From Corynebacterium wankanglinii (lineage in GTDB: Bacteria > Actinomycetota > Actinomycetes > Mycobacteriales > Mycobacteriaceae), in contig CP061031.1 in assembly GCA_014490595.1 (NCBI GenBank), positions 620,001 to 684,000 on the forward strand: 64,000 nt of DNA, written 5' to 3'. The notes beneath the pieces were generated by a model. It was not told the DNA's origin and did no database searches. It saw only the letters and a list, made by a program, of their open reading frames with translations. A program made the position numbers and the translations under genes. Numbering within the stretch: position 1 is the stretch's first letter; every line of letters begins with the position of its first letter. Positions 19,383 through 30,441 of the stretch are shown piece after piece.

Positions 19383-20692
19383 CGCCGTTTCCTTCCTGAA
19401 GGCTTTGCTGGTCGTGCCCCGAGCACTTTACGCGGGTGGCCGACCCGTTCAGTAGCTGAGTCCGGGATGTTCAGCGCCGCACGCAGCTCGGGCGAGGTGG
19501 AGAACCATTCCGGCAAGTCGCGGGCGCCGAGCGACAGCTCGTCGTTAATAGCTTCCCACTTGCGCACCTCGTCGTACCCGACCAAGGTCACAGCCGTGCC
19601 CTTCTTGCCAGCGCGGCCAGTGCGGCCGATGCGGTGCACATACGTCATCGGATCATCCGGAGTCTGGAAGTTGATTACGTGGGTCACATCCTCCACGTCG
19701 ATGCCCCGGGCCGCCACATCGGTGGCGACGAGGATGTCGGCGGAGCCACGTCGAAAAGCGTCGAGCGCCGCCTCTCGAGCTCGCTGCCCCAGGTCACCGT
19801 GCACCGCCGCGACGGTGAAGCCGCGTTGGGCAAGGTCGTCTGCGAGTTCCGCCGCAGACCGCTTCGTGCGGGCGAAAATGATGGTGCGCCCCCGCCCACG
19901 TGCCTGCAAGATCCGGGCGACCACCTCGGTTTTGTCCATGCGGTGAGATTTCAGCGCCACTTGGCGGGTGGTGTCGTGGGTGCTCGGCGCGTCTGCCGCC
20001 TCGGCGCGGATATGCACCGGCTTGCGCATCTTCGAACGCGCCAACGTGAGAATGGTCCCGGGCATGGTGGCGGAGAACAGCATCGTTTGCGCGTCCTGGC
20101 GTACCGCGGCCCACAGCTTCTCAATGTCGGGCAGAAAACCCATGTCCAACATTTCATCGGCCTCGTCGAGGACCAAGATGGCAACGGCGGACAGCGTCAG
20201 ATCGCCGCGCTCGTACAAATCGATCAGGCGGCCGGGCGTACCGACGATCACGTCGACTCCGTCGTGCAACGCGGCAATCTGATCTTCATAGGGCGTGCCG
20301 CCGTAGATGGTGGCTACCCTCACCGGGGTCAGCGACGCCGCGTGGGCGAGGTCCTCCCCGACCTGCACCGCCAACTCGCGGGTGGGGACGACAACCATCG
20401 CCCGCGGGGTGCCGTCGAGTTCTTCGATGTCCGCGTCATCGAAAACCCGGTCCAACAGCGGCACCCCGAAACCCAAGGTTTTGCCCATTCCGGTGCGGGC
20501 CTGGCCGATGATGTCGCGGCCCATCAACGCCCGGGGCAGTGTGAGCTCCTGGATAGAAAACGGCCGGACGATGCCGCGCTGCGCGAGCGCCTCTGCGATC
20601 TCGGCGGCGACACCTAGCTGAGAGAATGTCGGCGCAGGTGTCTGAGCGCCGTTACGGGGGCGGTTGCGAACTCTCTCAGCTGAATGGGGCAC
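19379..20692 (-). CDS. rhlE: DEAD-box ATP-dependent RNA helicase (RhlE type)
   Basis: 437-residue DEAD-box helicase. Q motif FSQLGV...IQELTLP, motif I ARTGMGKT, Ia PTRELAVQVG, Ib TPGRLID, II DEAD, III SAT, IV IIFART, V ATDVAARGIDV and VI HRIGRTGR are all present. A short basic tail follows. It likely remodels structured RNA in ribosome assembly or mRNA decay. Motif I has Met in place of the more usual Ser/Ala, which is common in the family. Divergent from the DUF3107 gene. Confidence 0.93.
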   Translation of the reverse strand: MPHSAERVRNRPRNGAQTPAPTFSQLGVAAEIAEALAQRGIVRPFSIQELTLPRALMGRDIIGQARTGMGKTLGFGVPLLDRVFDDADIEELDGTPRAMVVVPTRELAVQVGEDLAHAASLTPVRVATIYGGTPYEDQIAALHDGVDVIVGTPGRLIDLYERGDLTLSAVAILVLDEADEMLDMGFLPDIEKLWAAVRQDAQTMLFSATMPGTILTLARSKMRKPVHIRAEAADAPSTHDTTRQVALKSHRMDKTEVVARILQARGRGRTIIFARTKRSAAELADDLAQRGFTVAAVHGDLGQRAREAALDAFRRGSADILVATDVAARGIDVEDVTHVINFQTPDDPMTYVHRIGRTGRAGKKGTAVTLVGYDEVRKWEAINDELSLGARDLPEWFSTSPELRAALNIPDSATERVGHPRKVLGARPAKPSGRKRR

Positions 20693-20786
20693 GCGTTCAT
20701 CCTAGCGGCAGGCCGTTACAATAGGGCCACTGTTGCAGAGCGGAATACCGCTGAAGCGAATGATGTGAAGGACAGTGAGCGACACA

Positions 20787-21011
20787 ATGGATATCAAGAT
20801 CGGCCTCGCAGACAGCCCGCGCGAACTGACAATCAAACTCCCTGAGGGGCAGGAGGACATCATCGCCACCGTCGAACAGGCGATTAGCGGCGGCCAGGCC
20901 ACGCTGAAGGTCGAGGACGACAAGGGGCGCATCTACCTGATCCGCACGGACCGCATCGTGTACGTGGAGCAGGGAACTGCCGCGGCCCGGTCTGTCGGAT
21001 TCATGCGCTAA
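20787..21011 (+). CDS. DUF3107 family protein (TB9.4/Rv3208A-like)
   Basis: 74-residue small protein beginning MDIKIGLADSPRELTI, an actinobacterial family of unknown function. I chose ATG 20787 because it gives the family-typical N-terminus; GTG 20775 would add four residues. A TACAAT hexamer at 20717-20722 is a plausible -10 box. It sits between rhlE and the DUF3152 gene as in mycobacteria. Confidence 0.85.
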   Translation: MDIKIGLADSPRELTIKLPEGQEDIIATVEQAISGGQATLKVEDDKGRIYLIRTDRIVYVEQGTAAARSVGFMR

Positions 21012-21022
21012 ATTACGCTTTC

Positions 21023-22134
21023 ATGGCACAACGGCACGGCGCGCACGAGCGGGGTGGCCGGGGTAGCGGCGCCCACGAGGCGCAGCGCCGCTCCGGCGAC
21101 GAGGATTTCGCTGACTGGTTTGACAGCTGGGACCTCGAGTCGGGGGGCGCGGTACCCGCGCAGAAGTCTCGAGAGCATAGGGCGCTTGACGACGCCTCGC
21201 GGGCGCCCCAGTCCAGGTCCAGCCGCGTCGCGGCTGGTGCCGACAGCGCGCTGACCGCGTTTGCACGCGAATATGGATGGCGCGCGTATGCCATTCCCGT
21301 GCTTGCCGTTATCACCGTGTTTGTGCTGATCAACATGGTGCAAAACCCGGAAGATGTCGCGCTCGGCTCCCCGGAGGCATCGGGTGCCTATAAAGGTGCG
21401 GCCTCGCCTGCGGAGCCAGGGAAAATACTGATGGTGTGAAACCGCTGGAGCCGGCGAAGATCGCGGAAGGCGAGTTCGACCCCCACGACTTGCCGCCCGG
21501 CGGAAGCTACACCACCACCGGGGAGGGGACGTTCTACGAGGTGGGAGCGCCGGGGATGACCGCGGGCGAGGGCACCGAGCTGGTGGTCCGCTTCGCTGTG
21601 GAGGTCGAGCGTGGCATCGACAGCTCCGGCTACGGCGGAGACAACGCGTTTGCCCATCTGGTGGATGCGACACTGAGTGATCCGAGAGGGTGGATCAACG
21701 ACCCGCGCTTCCGCTTCGAGCACGTGGGCGTGGGGGACAACCCGACGTTGAAAATCCGCTTGGCGTCGTTGGACACTACCGCTGAGCTGTGCGGGGCGCA
21801 GTTGGGAACAGAGACGAGCTGTCGTACGCGAATTACCGGCGAAGACACCGTTTTGATCAACGAGTCGCGCTGGGTCCGTGGCGCAGTGCCGTTCCAAGGC
21901 GACTTGGGCAGCTACCGCCAGTACGTGGTCAACCATGAGGTGGGCCACGCGCTTGGCTTTGCGGATCATGTGCCGTGCCCGGAGCCTAACGCTCTAGCGC
22001 CGATCATGATGCAGCAGACGCTCAGTCTGAATAACGCCCAGTTGCGTGAGATGAATCCGGATGACCAGTACCCGGACAACGCGGATACGTGCCGCCCCAA
22101 CCCGTGGCCGTACCCGCGTCCCGCGGTGCTCTAG
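21023..22134 (+). CDS. DUF3152 putative secreted metalloprotease, frameshifted at about 21420
   Basis: Two overlapping frames encode one protein. 21023-21439 gives a charged cytoplasmic tail and a membrane anchor (YAIPVLAVITVFVLINMV). 21436-22134 gives the extracellular DUF3152 domain with a zinc motif HEVGHALGFADH and paired Cys. Adding one G to the GGG run at 21419-21421 joins them (..PGENTDGVKPLEP..) as a 370-residue protein of normal family length. The indel is most likely a sequencing error. The family is Rv3207c-like and lies next to DUF3107. Confidence 0.85.
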
Positions 22135-22145
22135 GAGGGCTGCAG

Positions 22146-22877
22146 GTGGCCAACAACACTGCTTCGGCGATCCCCGAGCACGTACTCTCGGCGTTCCAGC
22201 TGGACGGCCGGGTGGGGTTACCGCTGGGTGCCGCGTGGGACAACGGCGTGCGTTACGGGCGAGTGGTCGTCTCCCAGGCAAGCGCGACCGCGGCTTGGTC
22301 GGGCAAGGCGCGTGAGCGCGCCGGGGAGTTCGGCCCCGGGATCGGGGTCTCCCGCCCGGTGCGTGCGACGGACGGCCGCCTCGTCGTAGGAGGGTTCAAG
22401 GCCAGCGAGTTCGTTGACGGCCGGGTGCTTGCGCGTATCGACGAAACGGTGGCCGCCGCCTTGCGCTTCGACGACGCCATGGACGGCATCGATGCGCCAT
22501 CCGCCAGCCGTGCAGACGCGTTCGATAGCGCTGAACGCGCGGTGTGGCGCGGCTATACGCCACAAGCGGGAGACGTGGTGGCGCACACGGATTTCGCCTC
22601 CTGTCTGCTCTTCGCCGGCGATGCGGTGCCCACGCTGACGGATCTTGTGCCGTCCGCTGGCAAGCGCCCCCGCGGCTACACCGCCGCCCTGGTGATTGTG
22701 GACGGCCTGATGGCCGGGGCCGTGGACGCAGCGGTGCTGGATCGGTGGGCACATGTTGCGGGTCTCCGGGAGCTGGCGCGTCGCGCGTTGGAGTACCGTG
22801 TGGCCTGCGCGAAAGCCAGTGGTTCGAATGTGAGTTCGATAGCCGAGAGGGTGCAAGAGACTCTCGCGTCGGAGTAG
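22146..22877 (+). CDS. TIGR02569 family protein
   Basis: 243-residue cytoplasmic protein of an actinobacterial family with a kinase/aminoglycoside-phosphotransferase-like feel: a HTDFASCLLFAGD segment resembles the catalytic HGDl..gNvl loop. Function unknown. GTG 22146 follows AGGAGGG (22133-22139) at six bases, which overrules the longer ORF from 22089. The gene is always upstream of the adnAB-type helicases. Confidence 0.8.
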   Translation: MANNTASAIPEHVLSAFQLDGRVGLPLGAAWDNGVRYGRVVVSQASATAAWSGKARERAGEFGPGIGVSRPVRATDGRLVVGGFKASEFVDGRVLARIDETVAAALRFDDAMDGIDAPSASRADAFDSAERAVWRGYTPQAGDVVAHTDFASCLLFAGDAVPTLTDLVPSAGKRPRGYTAALVIVDGLMAGAVDAAVLDRWAHVAGLRELARRALEYRVACAKASGSNVSSIAERVQETLASE

Positions 22878-22894
22878 ATGACACAATCTGGCCC

Positions 22895-25800
22895 ATGAAC
22901 GTTCACCGACCGTTACCCGTGCCTCCTGCCGCACGTGAACCGAGGGCATACCTCGTCCCACGAACACGACCGAACGCAGCACGGGAGTGGCCGGTGGCTC
23001 TCCCCGATCGGGGACTGTTCAAAGTCACCGGGGCGCCCGGCTCGGGGGTGTCGAGCTTTCTGCTGGATACCGCCTCCGAAGCCATCCGCAGACACGCGGG
23101 TGACGGGGGCGGTGGAGTACTGGTGCTTACTGATTCGAAGGAGACCGGCGCCAGGCTGCGCTCCGAATTGTCGGACACGCTTGCAGCCTCCGGTTTTGTC
23201 GCAGACGAGCCGGTGGTTCGCTCCGTGCACTCGCTCGCCTTCGCGCTGGTGCGGCAACAGCTGGATGCTGAACTGCGCCTTATCTCCGGTGCAGAGCAAG
23301 ATGCGGTGATACGCCAACTGTTGCAGGGCCACGCCGAGGACGGCGGCGGCAGTTGGCCACCAGAACTGCGCCCCGCGCTGCCCATGGTGGGATTCGCGCG
23401 ACAGCTGCGTGATTTCCTCCTCCGTGCCATCGAGCGCGGCCTGGGGCCAGAAGATTTAGCCCGGCTGGGGCAGGCCCACGAGATTGGCATTTGGTCCGCT
23501 TCCGGCGACTTCCTGCGCGAATACCAACAAGTCATGGCACTGTCCGGAGCGCACAGGATGTCCGCGTCTGAGCTCGTTGTTGCAGCGCTTGAGGCAGAGC
23601 TGCCCCGGCGGTGGCACACCGTGATTGTGGATGATGCGCAGCACTTGGCGCCGGCGTCCGCGGAGCTGGTGATGCGCCTGCTGCGCCAGGCTGAGCTGGG
23701 AGTAGTAGGCGGCGACACTGAGCAGTCGGTGTTTCGATTCCGCGGTGCGTCTCCCGCGTTTTTCCGGAACCTCGGAGGCTTAGAGCACGAGGTGATCGAC
23801 CTGGGAGCAACGCGAAGAACCCCGGTGCGCAGCGCCGCAATCGCTGACAGCAGCGGCGCAGAGCTCGCGTTGGTCGCCGACGAGTTACGGCGCGCCCACC
23901 TTGAAGACGACGTGGAGTATCGGGACATGGCGGTCGTGGTTCGATCCACCCCACAGTTGGAGCCTGTGCGGCGTGCACTGCTGCGGGCAGGTGTGCCCGT
24001 TGCACTCAATCCCACAGACCTAGTGCTAGGGGAGCAACGTATCGTGGCTGCGCTCATCCTTGGTGTGCGCGCGTTGTACGAAGAACTCACCGCTGCGCAG
24101 TGGCGGGATCTGTTGTTGAGCCCAGTGGGTGGCGCGGACCCGGTAACACTGCGCCGGCTGCTGCGCGGACTGCGCCGTTGGGCGCCGCAGCGCCGCGCGG
24201 AGGAAAGCCTGCAGGAGCTGCTGATCTCCCCGGCCGAGCTGCCGGATTTCGGAACCGCGCTCACGGACCGAGAACTCGACATTTTGCGCCGCGTGCGCGG
24301 CGTGCTCGACGCCGGACGTGCAGCGCTGGCGAACGGCGGCAGCGTGGAGGACGTGCTGTGGGCACTATGGCACGCCACCGGACTGTCCAACAGGCTGATG
24401 GCCGCAGCGCTTCGAGGAGGCGCCACCGGCTCCCAAGCGGACCGGGACTTGGATTCCGTGATGGCGCTGTTTGACGCGGCGGGAGACTACACGGAGCGCA
24501 GGCCGACAGCCGGCATCGAATCTTTCGTCGCCTCAATCGCCGAGCAGGAACTGCCCACGGGTGTGCGTGACCGGCGAAACGCCACACCGGACGCTGTGGC
24601 GTTGTTGACGGCCCACGGTGCAGCCGGCCGGGAGTTTCGGCGCGTGATCGTGGCCGGTGTGCAAGAGCTGACCTGGCCGAGTCTGGGGGAGACGGGTTCG
24701 CTGTTCAGACAAGAAGACTTGGTCGACCTCATCGATGAGCGGGTCGACCCTGCTGTGCCGGTGTCCCACGTCAACGAGCGTCTGGTGGAGGAGCGCCGGT
24801 TGTTCACGGTTGCCACTAGCCGCGCCACCGAACGCTTACTCGTCGTGGCGGTAGACAGCGATGACGGGGAGGAGGTGGAGCAGCGCTCCCGTTTTGTCGA
24901 GGAATTTTGCCGGGATTACGCGGTGGAAGCGAGACCGGTTCGGATCGCCGGCTCGGCGACGGATGCCGCACAGGCCACTGGGGAAAACAGGGACGCGCGG
25001 CCGCTGACAATGGTGAAGTTGCAGACATCGCGCTGGTCAGGGTGCTCGCTCACGACGACCTCATCGCAGAGTTCCGGCGCGTGGTGGCAGACCCCGCTGC
25101 GGGGGAAACGGAGCGTAGTCAAGCCGCACGCCAGCTGGCACGCCTCGCGCATGCGGGGGTGCTCGGGGCGGCACCGGAACAATGGTGGACCACCACGCAG
25201 CCCTCCACAGATGCACGTCTTCCCGTTTCGCCGGCACTCTCCCCGTCGCGGGTGGAGCAGCTGCTCGCATGCCCCATGCGCGCGGTGTTGGAGCGGATGT
25301 CGGGACTCAATGAAACGCTGGACATGGTCTACGGTTCGATGGCTCACGCGTACTTCGAAGCCCTCGGCTCCGGCGCAGACGCGGAGGAAGCGCTTGAGGC
25401 CACCGTGGCGGCGCGCCGGGCGGCAGATTCGTCGCCGGAGTGGAAGGTCGAACGCGACATCGCGGATTTTCGCGCGATGCTGGAACGGACCCACGGTTGG
25501 TTACAAGCAAGCCGCGGCGCGTTCGAGCAGGTAGCTGTTGAGGCGGACGTGGACGTGCAAATAAGCCAGAATGTCCGCATCCGCGGAAGGTTAGACCGCT
25601 TGGAGCGTGACGGTAGTGGTGCGGTGCATATCGTGGACCTGAAAACGGGTGCGTCCCCGCCTTCCGCTGCCGCTACTGCGGACAATGCCCAGCTGGCTAC
25701 CTACCAACTGGCGCTGACGCGCGGCGAGTTCGTGGAAGGCAAGGTGCTCACCGCCCGCGCTGAGGCGGATCCGCTGGAGGTGGGCGGTGCCGTGCTGGTG

Positions 25801-26013
25801 TTCCCGAACGCAGGCAAAACCTCGCTGACCACGCGTGAGCAGGCGGCAAAGACTCAAGAGGAACTGGCCACACTCGCCGCCGACCTCGACGGGTTGCCGG
25901 ACGAACTTGCTGGGCCCACGTTGTTGGCGGTGACCGGCCCGCAGTGCGAGCGCTGCGCTGTGCGGGCCCTGTGCCCGGTCCAACCGGAAGGAGCGACGAT
26001 CCACCATGGCTAA
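22895..26013 (+). CDS. adnA: AdnA-type helicase-nuclease subunit, frameshifted at about 25013
   Basis: Subunit of the AdnAB heterodimer that resects double-strand ends in actinobacteria. UvrD-like motor region, then a C-terminal RecB-like nuclease (GRLDRLE...VHIVDLKTG) with an iron-sulfur Cys set (CPMRAVL and CERCAVRALC). The Walker A reads GAPGSGVSS: the catalytic Lys is Val, and Walker B is VDDAQ, consistent with a vestigial AdnA motor. One missing G at 25012-25013 splits the gene; restoring it gives 1039 residues. CACAAT (22882-22887) lies seven bases before the ATG. Overlaps adnB by eight bases. Confidence 0.88.
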
Positions 26014-29000
26014 CTCAACTCCGATGTCGCCCGTGTTGCTGTCGCGATACCTGGGCCAGCAATACCCGCCCACCGAGCAGCAGGCAGCGGTTATCGGCGC
26101 TGAACCGGGACCACTGTTAGTGGTTGCCGGCGCAGGCGCGGGCAAGACCGAAACCATGGCTGCACGTGTGGTGTGGCTGGTGGCTAACGGCTACGCACGC
26201 CCGGATGAGGTGCTGGGGCTGACGTTTACCCGTAAGGCGGCCCAGGAGATGGGCAAGCGGATTCGAGACCGCCTGGGCTCTCTCGCGCAAAACGCGGACC
26301 TTGTGCGCCGTCTGGACCCCTCCGGCGAACTGGCGAAGAACCTCGAAGTGATTGCTCCGACGGTAGCAACCTACGACGCGTATGCCGGGGAGCTGATCCG
26401 CGAGTACGGCCTGTTTGTGCCGGTGGAACCTGATGCCCGGCTCATCACTGATGCGGAGCTGCACGCCATTGCCACAGATGTGGTGGTGAACTACTCCGGT
26501 GGCTTGCTTACCGAGCTCGGGTCCAACCCGTCACTCGGCACGTGGTGGAAGACCTGCTCGCTTTGAGCACAGCCATGGGCAATGAACTTGCCACACCGCG
26601 CTGGGTGCGCGAGCACGCACACGATTTCCTCGCGGAGACGGAGTCCTACCCAACTGGGCCGCGCGCTCGCGTGGAATTTACCAAGGTGCTCACCCGCTGG
26701 CGCTCAAAGCAGGAGGAGCGCGCGAAGTTGCTGCCGCTTGTGGAGGAGCTGGATGCGGAGCTGCGTCGCCGGGGTGTGGTCACGTTCAACGAGCAGATGT
26801 CGGTGGCCGCGCGGCTGGCGCGGGACCACCGGGTGGTGGGTGCGTCGCAACGCTCCCGCTTCCGCGTGATCATGCTTGACGAGTACCAGGACACCTCCCA
26901 CGCCCAGCGCGTGCTGCTGCGCAGCTTATTCGGTGAAGGAGCTGATCCCGGGCTGACGGTTACCGCGGTGGGGGATCCAATGCAGGCCATTTACGGTTGG
27001 CGCGGTGCCACGGCGGCCAACTTGGAGGCCTTCGTGGACGACTTCCCGGCTCCGCAGGGCGCGGCGCCCAAAAAGCAGCTGACCACGTCCTGGCGCAATC
27101 CCCCGGAGGTGTTGGCGCTGGCTAACGGTGTCTCGGACGCTGCTGGGGACGGGCGAAGCCCGGGCCGTAGCTGCGCTGCAAGCTCGCCCGGGAGCGGGCG
27201 CAGGCGACGTTGTTCTCGGATTCTTCCCGGAGCAAGACGAAGAGATCGCGTTCGTAGCGGAGGAACTCGCGCGGGAGTACCAAGACGCGAAGCAGTCAGG
27301 CCGGGCCTTTTCTGCGGCGGCGCTTGTGCGCAAAAACCGCCATTCGCCGGTGCTTGCGGCAGCGCTAGAAGAGCGCGGGGTGCCGTACGAAATCGTGGGA
27401 CTTGCCGGGCTTCTCGACGTGCCGGAGGTTGCAGACACTGTGGCCGTGGCGACGATGCTGGTGCGCCCGGACGACGCTGCGGCAGCCCTGCGGATTCTCG
27501 GGGGGCCTGCCGTCGGGCTCGGCCTGGCGGACCTGCGAGCGCTGGCTGCACGCGCCAGCAACTTGCGCGGATCGGCCGCCGCGGCACCCCGAGACCAGGA
27601 GCCGGAAGGCCCCCAGGAGCATTTACACGCGCAACTTGCGCGGCTGGTTTCCCGCGCAGAGGAGATTGCCTCCAACACGGACCGTCCGGAAGGGCTCACC
27701 GACGCACTGGCAGACCTGGATGAGCCGGAGCGCTACAGCGACGAGGGATTGGCCCGGATGCACGATACGGCGGCGAAGCTGCGGTGGCTGCGCACCCACA
27801 GTCTGGGCAAGCGCTTGAGCGACGTCTTCGCGGACATCATTCACGTTTTCGGCATCCGTACTGAGGTGCTCGCACGCGGCTCTGCAACCGGTGCCGTGCA
27901 CCTCGACCGGCTGCTCGAGGAGGTAGCGGCATACCCTGGCGCCAGCTTGGATGGATTGCTGAGTTACTTCGATCTGGCACGCGCATTCGAGGACGGGTTG
28001 ACCCCGGGCACGGTAGCGGTGAAAGAGGACCGGGTGCAGATCCTGACAGCGCACAAGGCCAAGGGGCTGGAGTGGGACACCGTGGCGGTGTTGCACGCCG
28101 ATGCGGAAACGTACAAAGCGAAAACGGAGACGTTCCTCACCTTTACGCGCTACCTCCCCACTGACACGTTCGGCGACCCGGATGTCTACCCCGTGTTCGC
28201 CGAGGTGGAAAACCGCACAGACTTTGAAAGGCGGGTAAGGCCTGGTTGAAAGACGTCGCGGGTGATCTAGCAGAGGAGACTGCCCGGCTGTTTTATGTTG
28301 CGGTCACGCGCGCTGCGCGGCGGCTCATCGTCACCGGCTCCCGGCGCCGCGATGGGGTGGTGAAGGAGGCGGAGCCGTACGAGCACTTCGCCGCGATGCG
28401 TAGCCAGGTGCCCGAGTCCGCTGTGGTGGTGTGGGACGACGGGCTGAACCCTAGCGATGCAGGGGCAGACGCTGCCTCCGTCGCGGATCGTGTGTCCGCA
28501 TCCGAGACAGGCCGTTGGCCGCACTACACACCGCAGCCGCACGACCTCGCCGCCGCGGAAGCGGTCCGCGCTGCGATTACGGCGCTGCCGGAATATACCG
28601 AGGGCGAGCTGTTTTCTCTGTGGGAGCGCGACGCGACCGCCTTGATTGAGGAGCACGAAGCGGCCCAAGCAGCAGATGTGCCGGTGATGATGCCGGGAGA
28701 GCTCACCGCGTCGGATGTGGTGGCGCTGCGAGCGGATCCGGAACAGTTCGCGCGTCGTGCGCGGCGCCCAGTGCCGTTTAAGCCGAACACTTACGCCAAG
28801 CGCGGCACCGCGTTCCACGAGTGGCTCGAGGAGTTCTACGGGGCGCGACCGTTACTGACCGAGGATGAGCTGCCGGGCAGCGAGGACGCAGAGGTTGACG
28901 CGGCCACCTTGGAGCGGCTGAAGCGCAACTTCGAACGTAGCGAGTGGGCCGGGCGCACCCCGGAGTACGTGGAGCATCCCTTCGAGCTCGCACTCGGTGA

Positions 29001-29364
29001 CTCGGTCGTGCGCGGGCGCATGGACGCGGTCTTCGCGGAGCCGGACGGATGGGTCGTGGTGGATTGGAAGACTGGCGAAAAACCGTCGCGAGAGGCGATG
29101 GACTCGGCGCAATTGCAGCTCGCGGTCTACCGTGAAGCGTGGCGTCGGATAGCAAGTGACGGCAAGCCGGTGCGGGCTGTATTTTTCTACGTACGCACGG
29201 GAGAGACTTATGCGCCGCGTTCGCTGCCCGATCTCGCGCAGCTCGAGGAAATTCTGGGCGGCGCAGAAACGGGTGGACAACCCGGCGCTCAAACGGGCGT
29301 AGGACCCGGCGAAGCCGGTGTCGGCTCAGTGGATCGGATGGAAAGCGAGGAGTGGCAGGGATGA
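26006..29364 (+). CDS. adnB: AdnB-type helicase-nuclease subunit, three frameshifts
   Basis: Lead motor subunit of AdnAB. Walker A VAGAGAGKTETM is intact, Walker B is MLDEYQDTS, then VGDPMQAIYGWRGA and the later TAHKAKGLEWDTV and FYVAVTRAARRL motifs. The C-terminal RecB-like nuclease has RMDAVFAEPDGWVVVDWKTG. The frame breaks at about 26538-26542 (one base missing), 27137-27142 (one base extra) and 28227-28229 (AAA for AAAA). Correcting all three gives 1119 residues with no stop, so they are probably read errors. Coupled to adnA and to the K+ channel gene (ATGA). Confidence 0.85.
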
Positions 29365-30437
29365 AGCTTCGGAGCCTTTTGTCGCTGCAGGCGGACGCCA
29401 CCAACCTCACCGAAATTCCGGTGCACAGTCTGCTCGACGTAGTCAGCATCCCCACCACCGTGCGCGCCACACCGTGGTCCTTGATCGCCCGCCGCTTCGG
29501 ATATGCCCTGTTGCTTATCGTCGCGGTCGCGTTCATCGCGTACCTGGACAGCGATGGGTATTCCGAGCCCCTGACGTTCGTGGACGCCCTCTATTACTCG
29601 GCGGTGACGCTTTCTACCACGGGGTATGGCGATATCACTCCGGTGACGCAGACGGCGCGTTTGATCAACATCTTCATTGTCACCCCGGCCCGCGTGGCCT
29701 TCCTGATGCTCCTCGTCGGTACCACCTTGTCGGTGTTGACGGAGGACTCCCGCAAGACACTCCAGATCCAGCAGTGGAGGAATAGCGTGCGCAACCACAC
29801 CATTGTCATCGGCTACGGCACGAAGGGCCGCTCGGCCATCGATGCACTGATCGCGGGCGGCGCGGCGCCGTCGTCAATTGTGGTCATCGACCCGGATCCG
29901 GCCGCACTTACCGTGGCGGAGAAGCGCGGCCTGATCACCGTGCACGGCAACGGCACGAAGTCGGATGTGCTGCGGGTGGCAGCGGTCAGCCGGGCGCGTT
30001 CGGTTATCGTGGCGCCGTCTTCGGACGACACGGCTGTGCTCATCACTTTGTCCGTACGCGAGATGGCGCCGAGTGCGATGATCGTCGCCAGTGTCCGCGA
30101 GGGCGAAAACCAGCACCTGCTCATGCAGTCTGGTGCGGACTCGGTAGTGGTGTCTTCGGAAACTGCGGGCCGTCTCCTCGGCATCGCTACCGTTACCCCT
30201 CCTGTGGTGGAGATGATGGAGGACCTGCTGAGCCCGGATGAGGGTTTCGCCGTGTCGGAGCGTCAGATTGCGGACGATGAGGTTGGCGCGAACCCCCGGC
30301 ACCTCGCCGACATTGTGCTTGGCGTCGTGCGTTCCGGTGAGCTGTACCGCATTGATTCCCCGGAGGCTGAGACTGTGGAGCCGGGCGATCGCTTGCTGTA
30401 CGTGCGCATGAACGGCGCGGCGTCGCCGCGGGATTAG
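29361..30437 (+). CDS. Two-helix potassium channel with RCK (TrkA-N/C) domains
   Basis: 358-residue K+ channel subunit. Two membrane helices (GYALLLIVAVAFIAYL and the segment around IFIVTPARVAFLMLLVG) flank the pore helix and filter STTGYGD. A Rossmann TrkA-N domain (IVIGYGTKGRSAIDAL) and a TrkA-C domain ending at GDRLLYVRM follow. It corresponds to the CglK-type channel of C. glutamicum and Rv3200c. ATG 29361 overlaps the adnB stop; AGGAG lies nine bases upstream. Confidence 0.9.
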   Translation: MKLRSLLSLQADATNLTEIPVHSLLDVVSIPTTVRATPWSLIARRFGYALLLIVAVAFIAYLDSDGYSEPLTFVDALYYSAVTLSTTGYGDITPVTQTARLINIFIVTPARVAFLMLLVGTTLSVLTEDSRKTLQIQQWRNSVRNHTIVIGYGTKGRSAIDALIAGGAAPSSIVVIDPDPAALTVAEKRGLITVHGNGTKSDVLRVAAVSRARSVIVAPSSDDTAVLITLSVREMAPSAMIVASVREGENQHLLMQSGADSVVVSSETAGRLLGIATVTPPVVEMMEDLLSPDEGFAVSERQIADDEVGANPRHLADIVLGVVRSGELYRIDSPEAETVEPGDRLLYVRMNGAASPRD

Positions 30438-30441
30438 CGTG

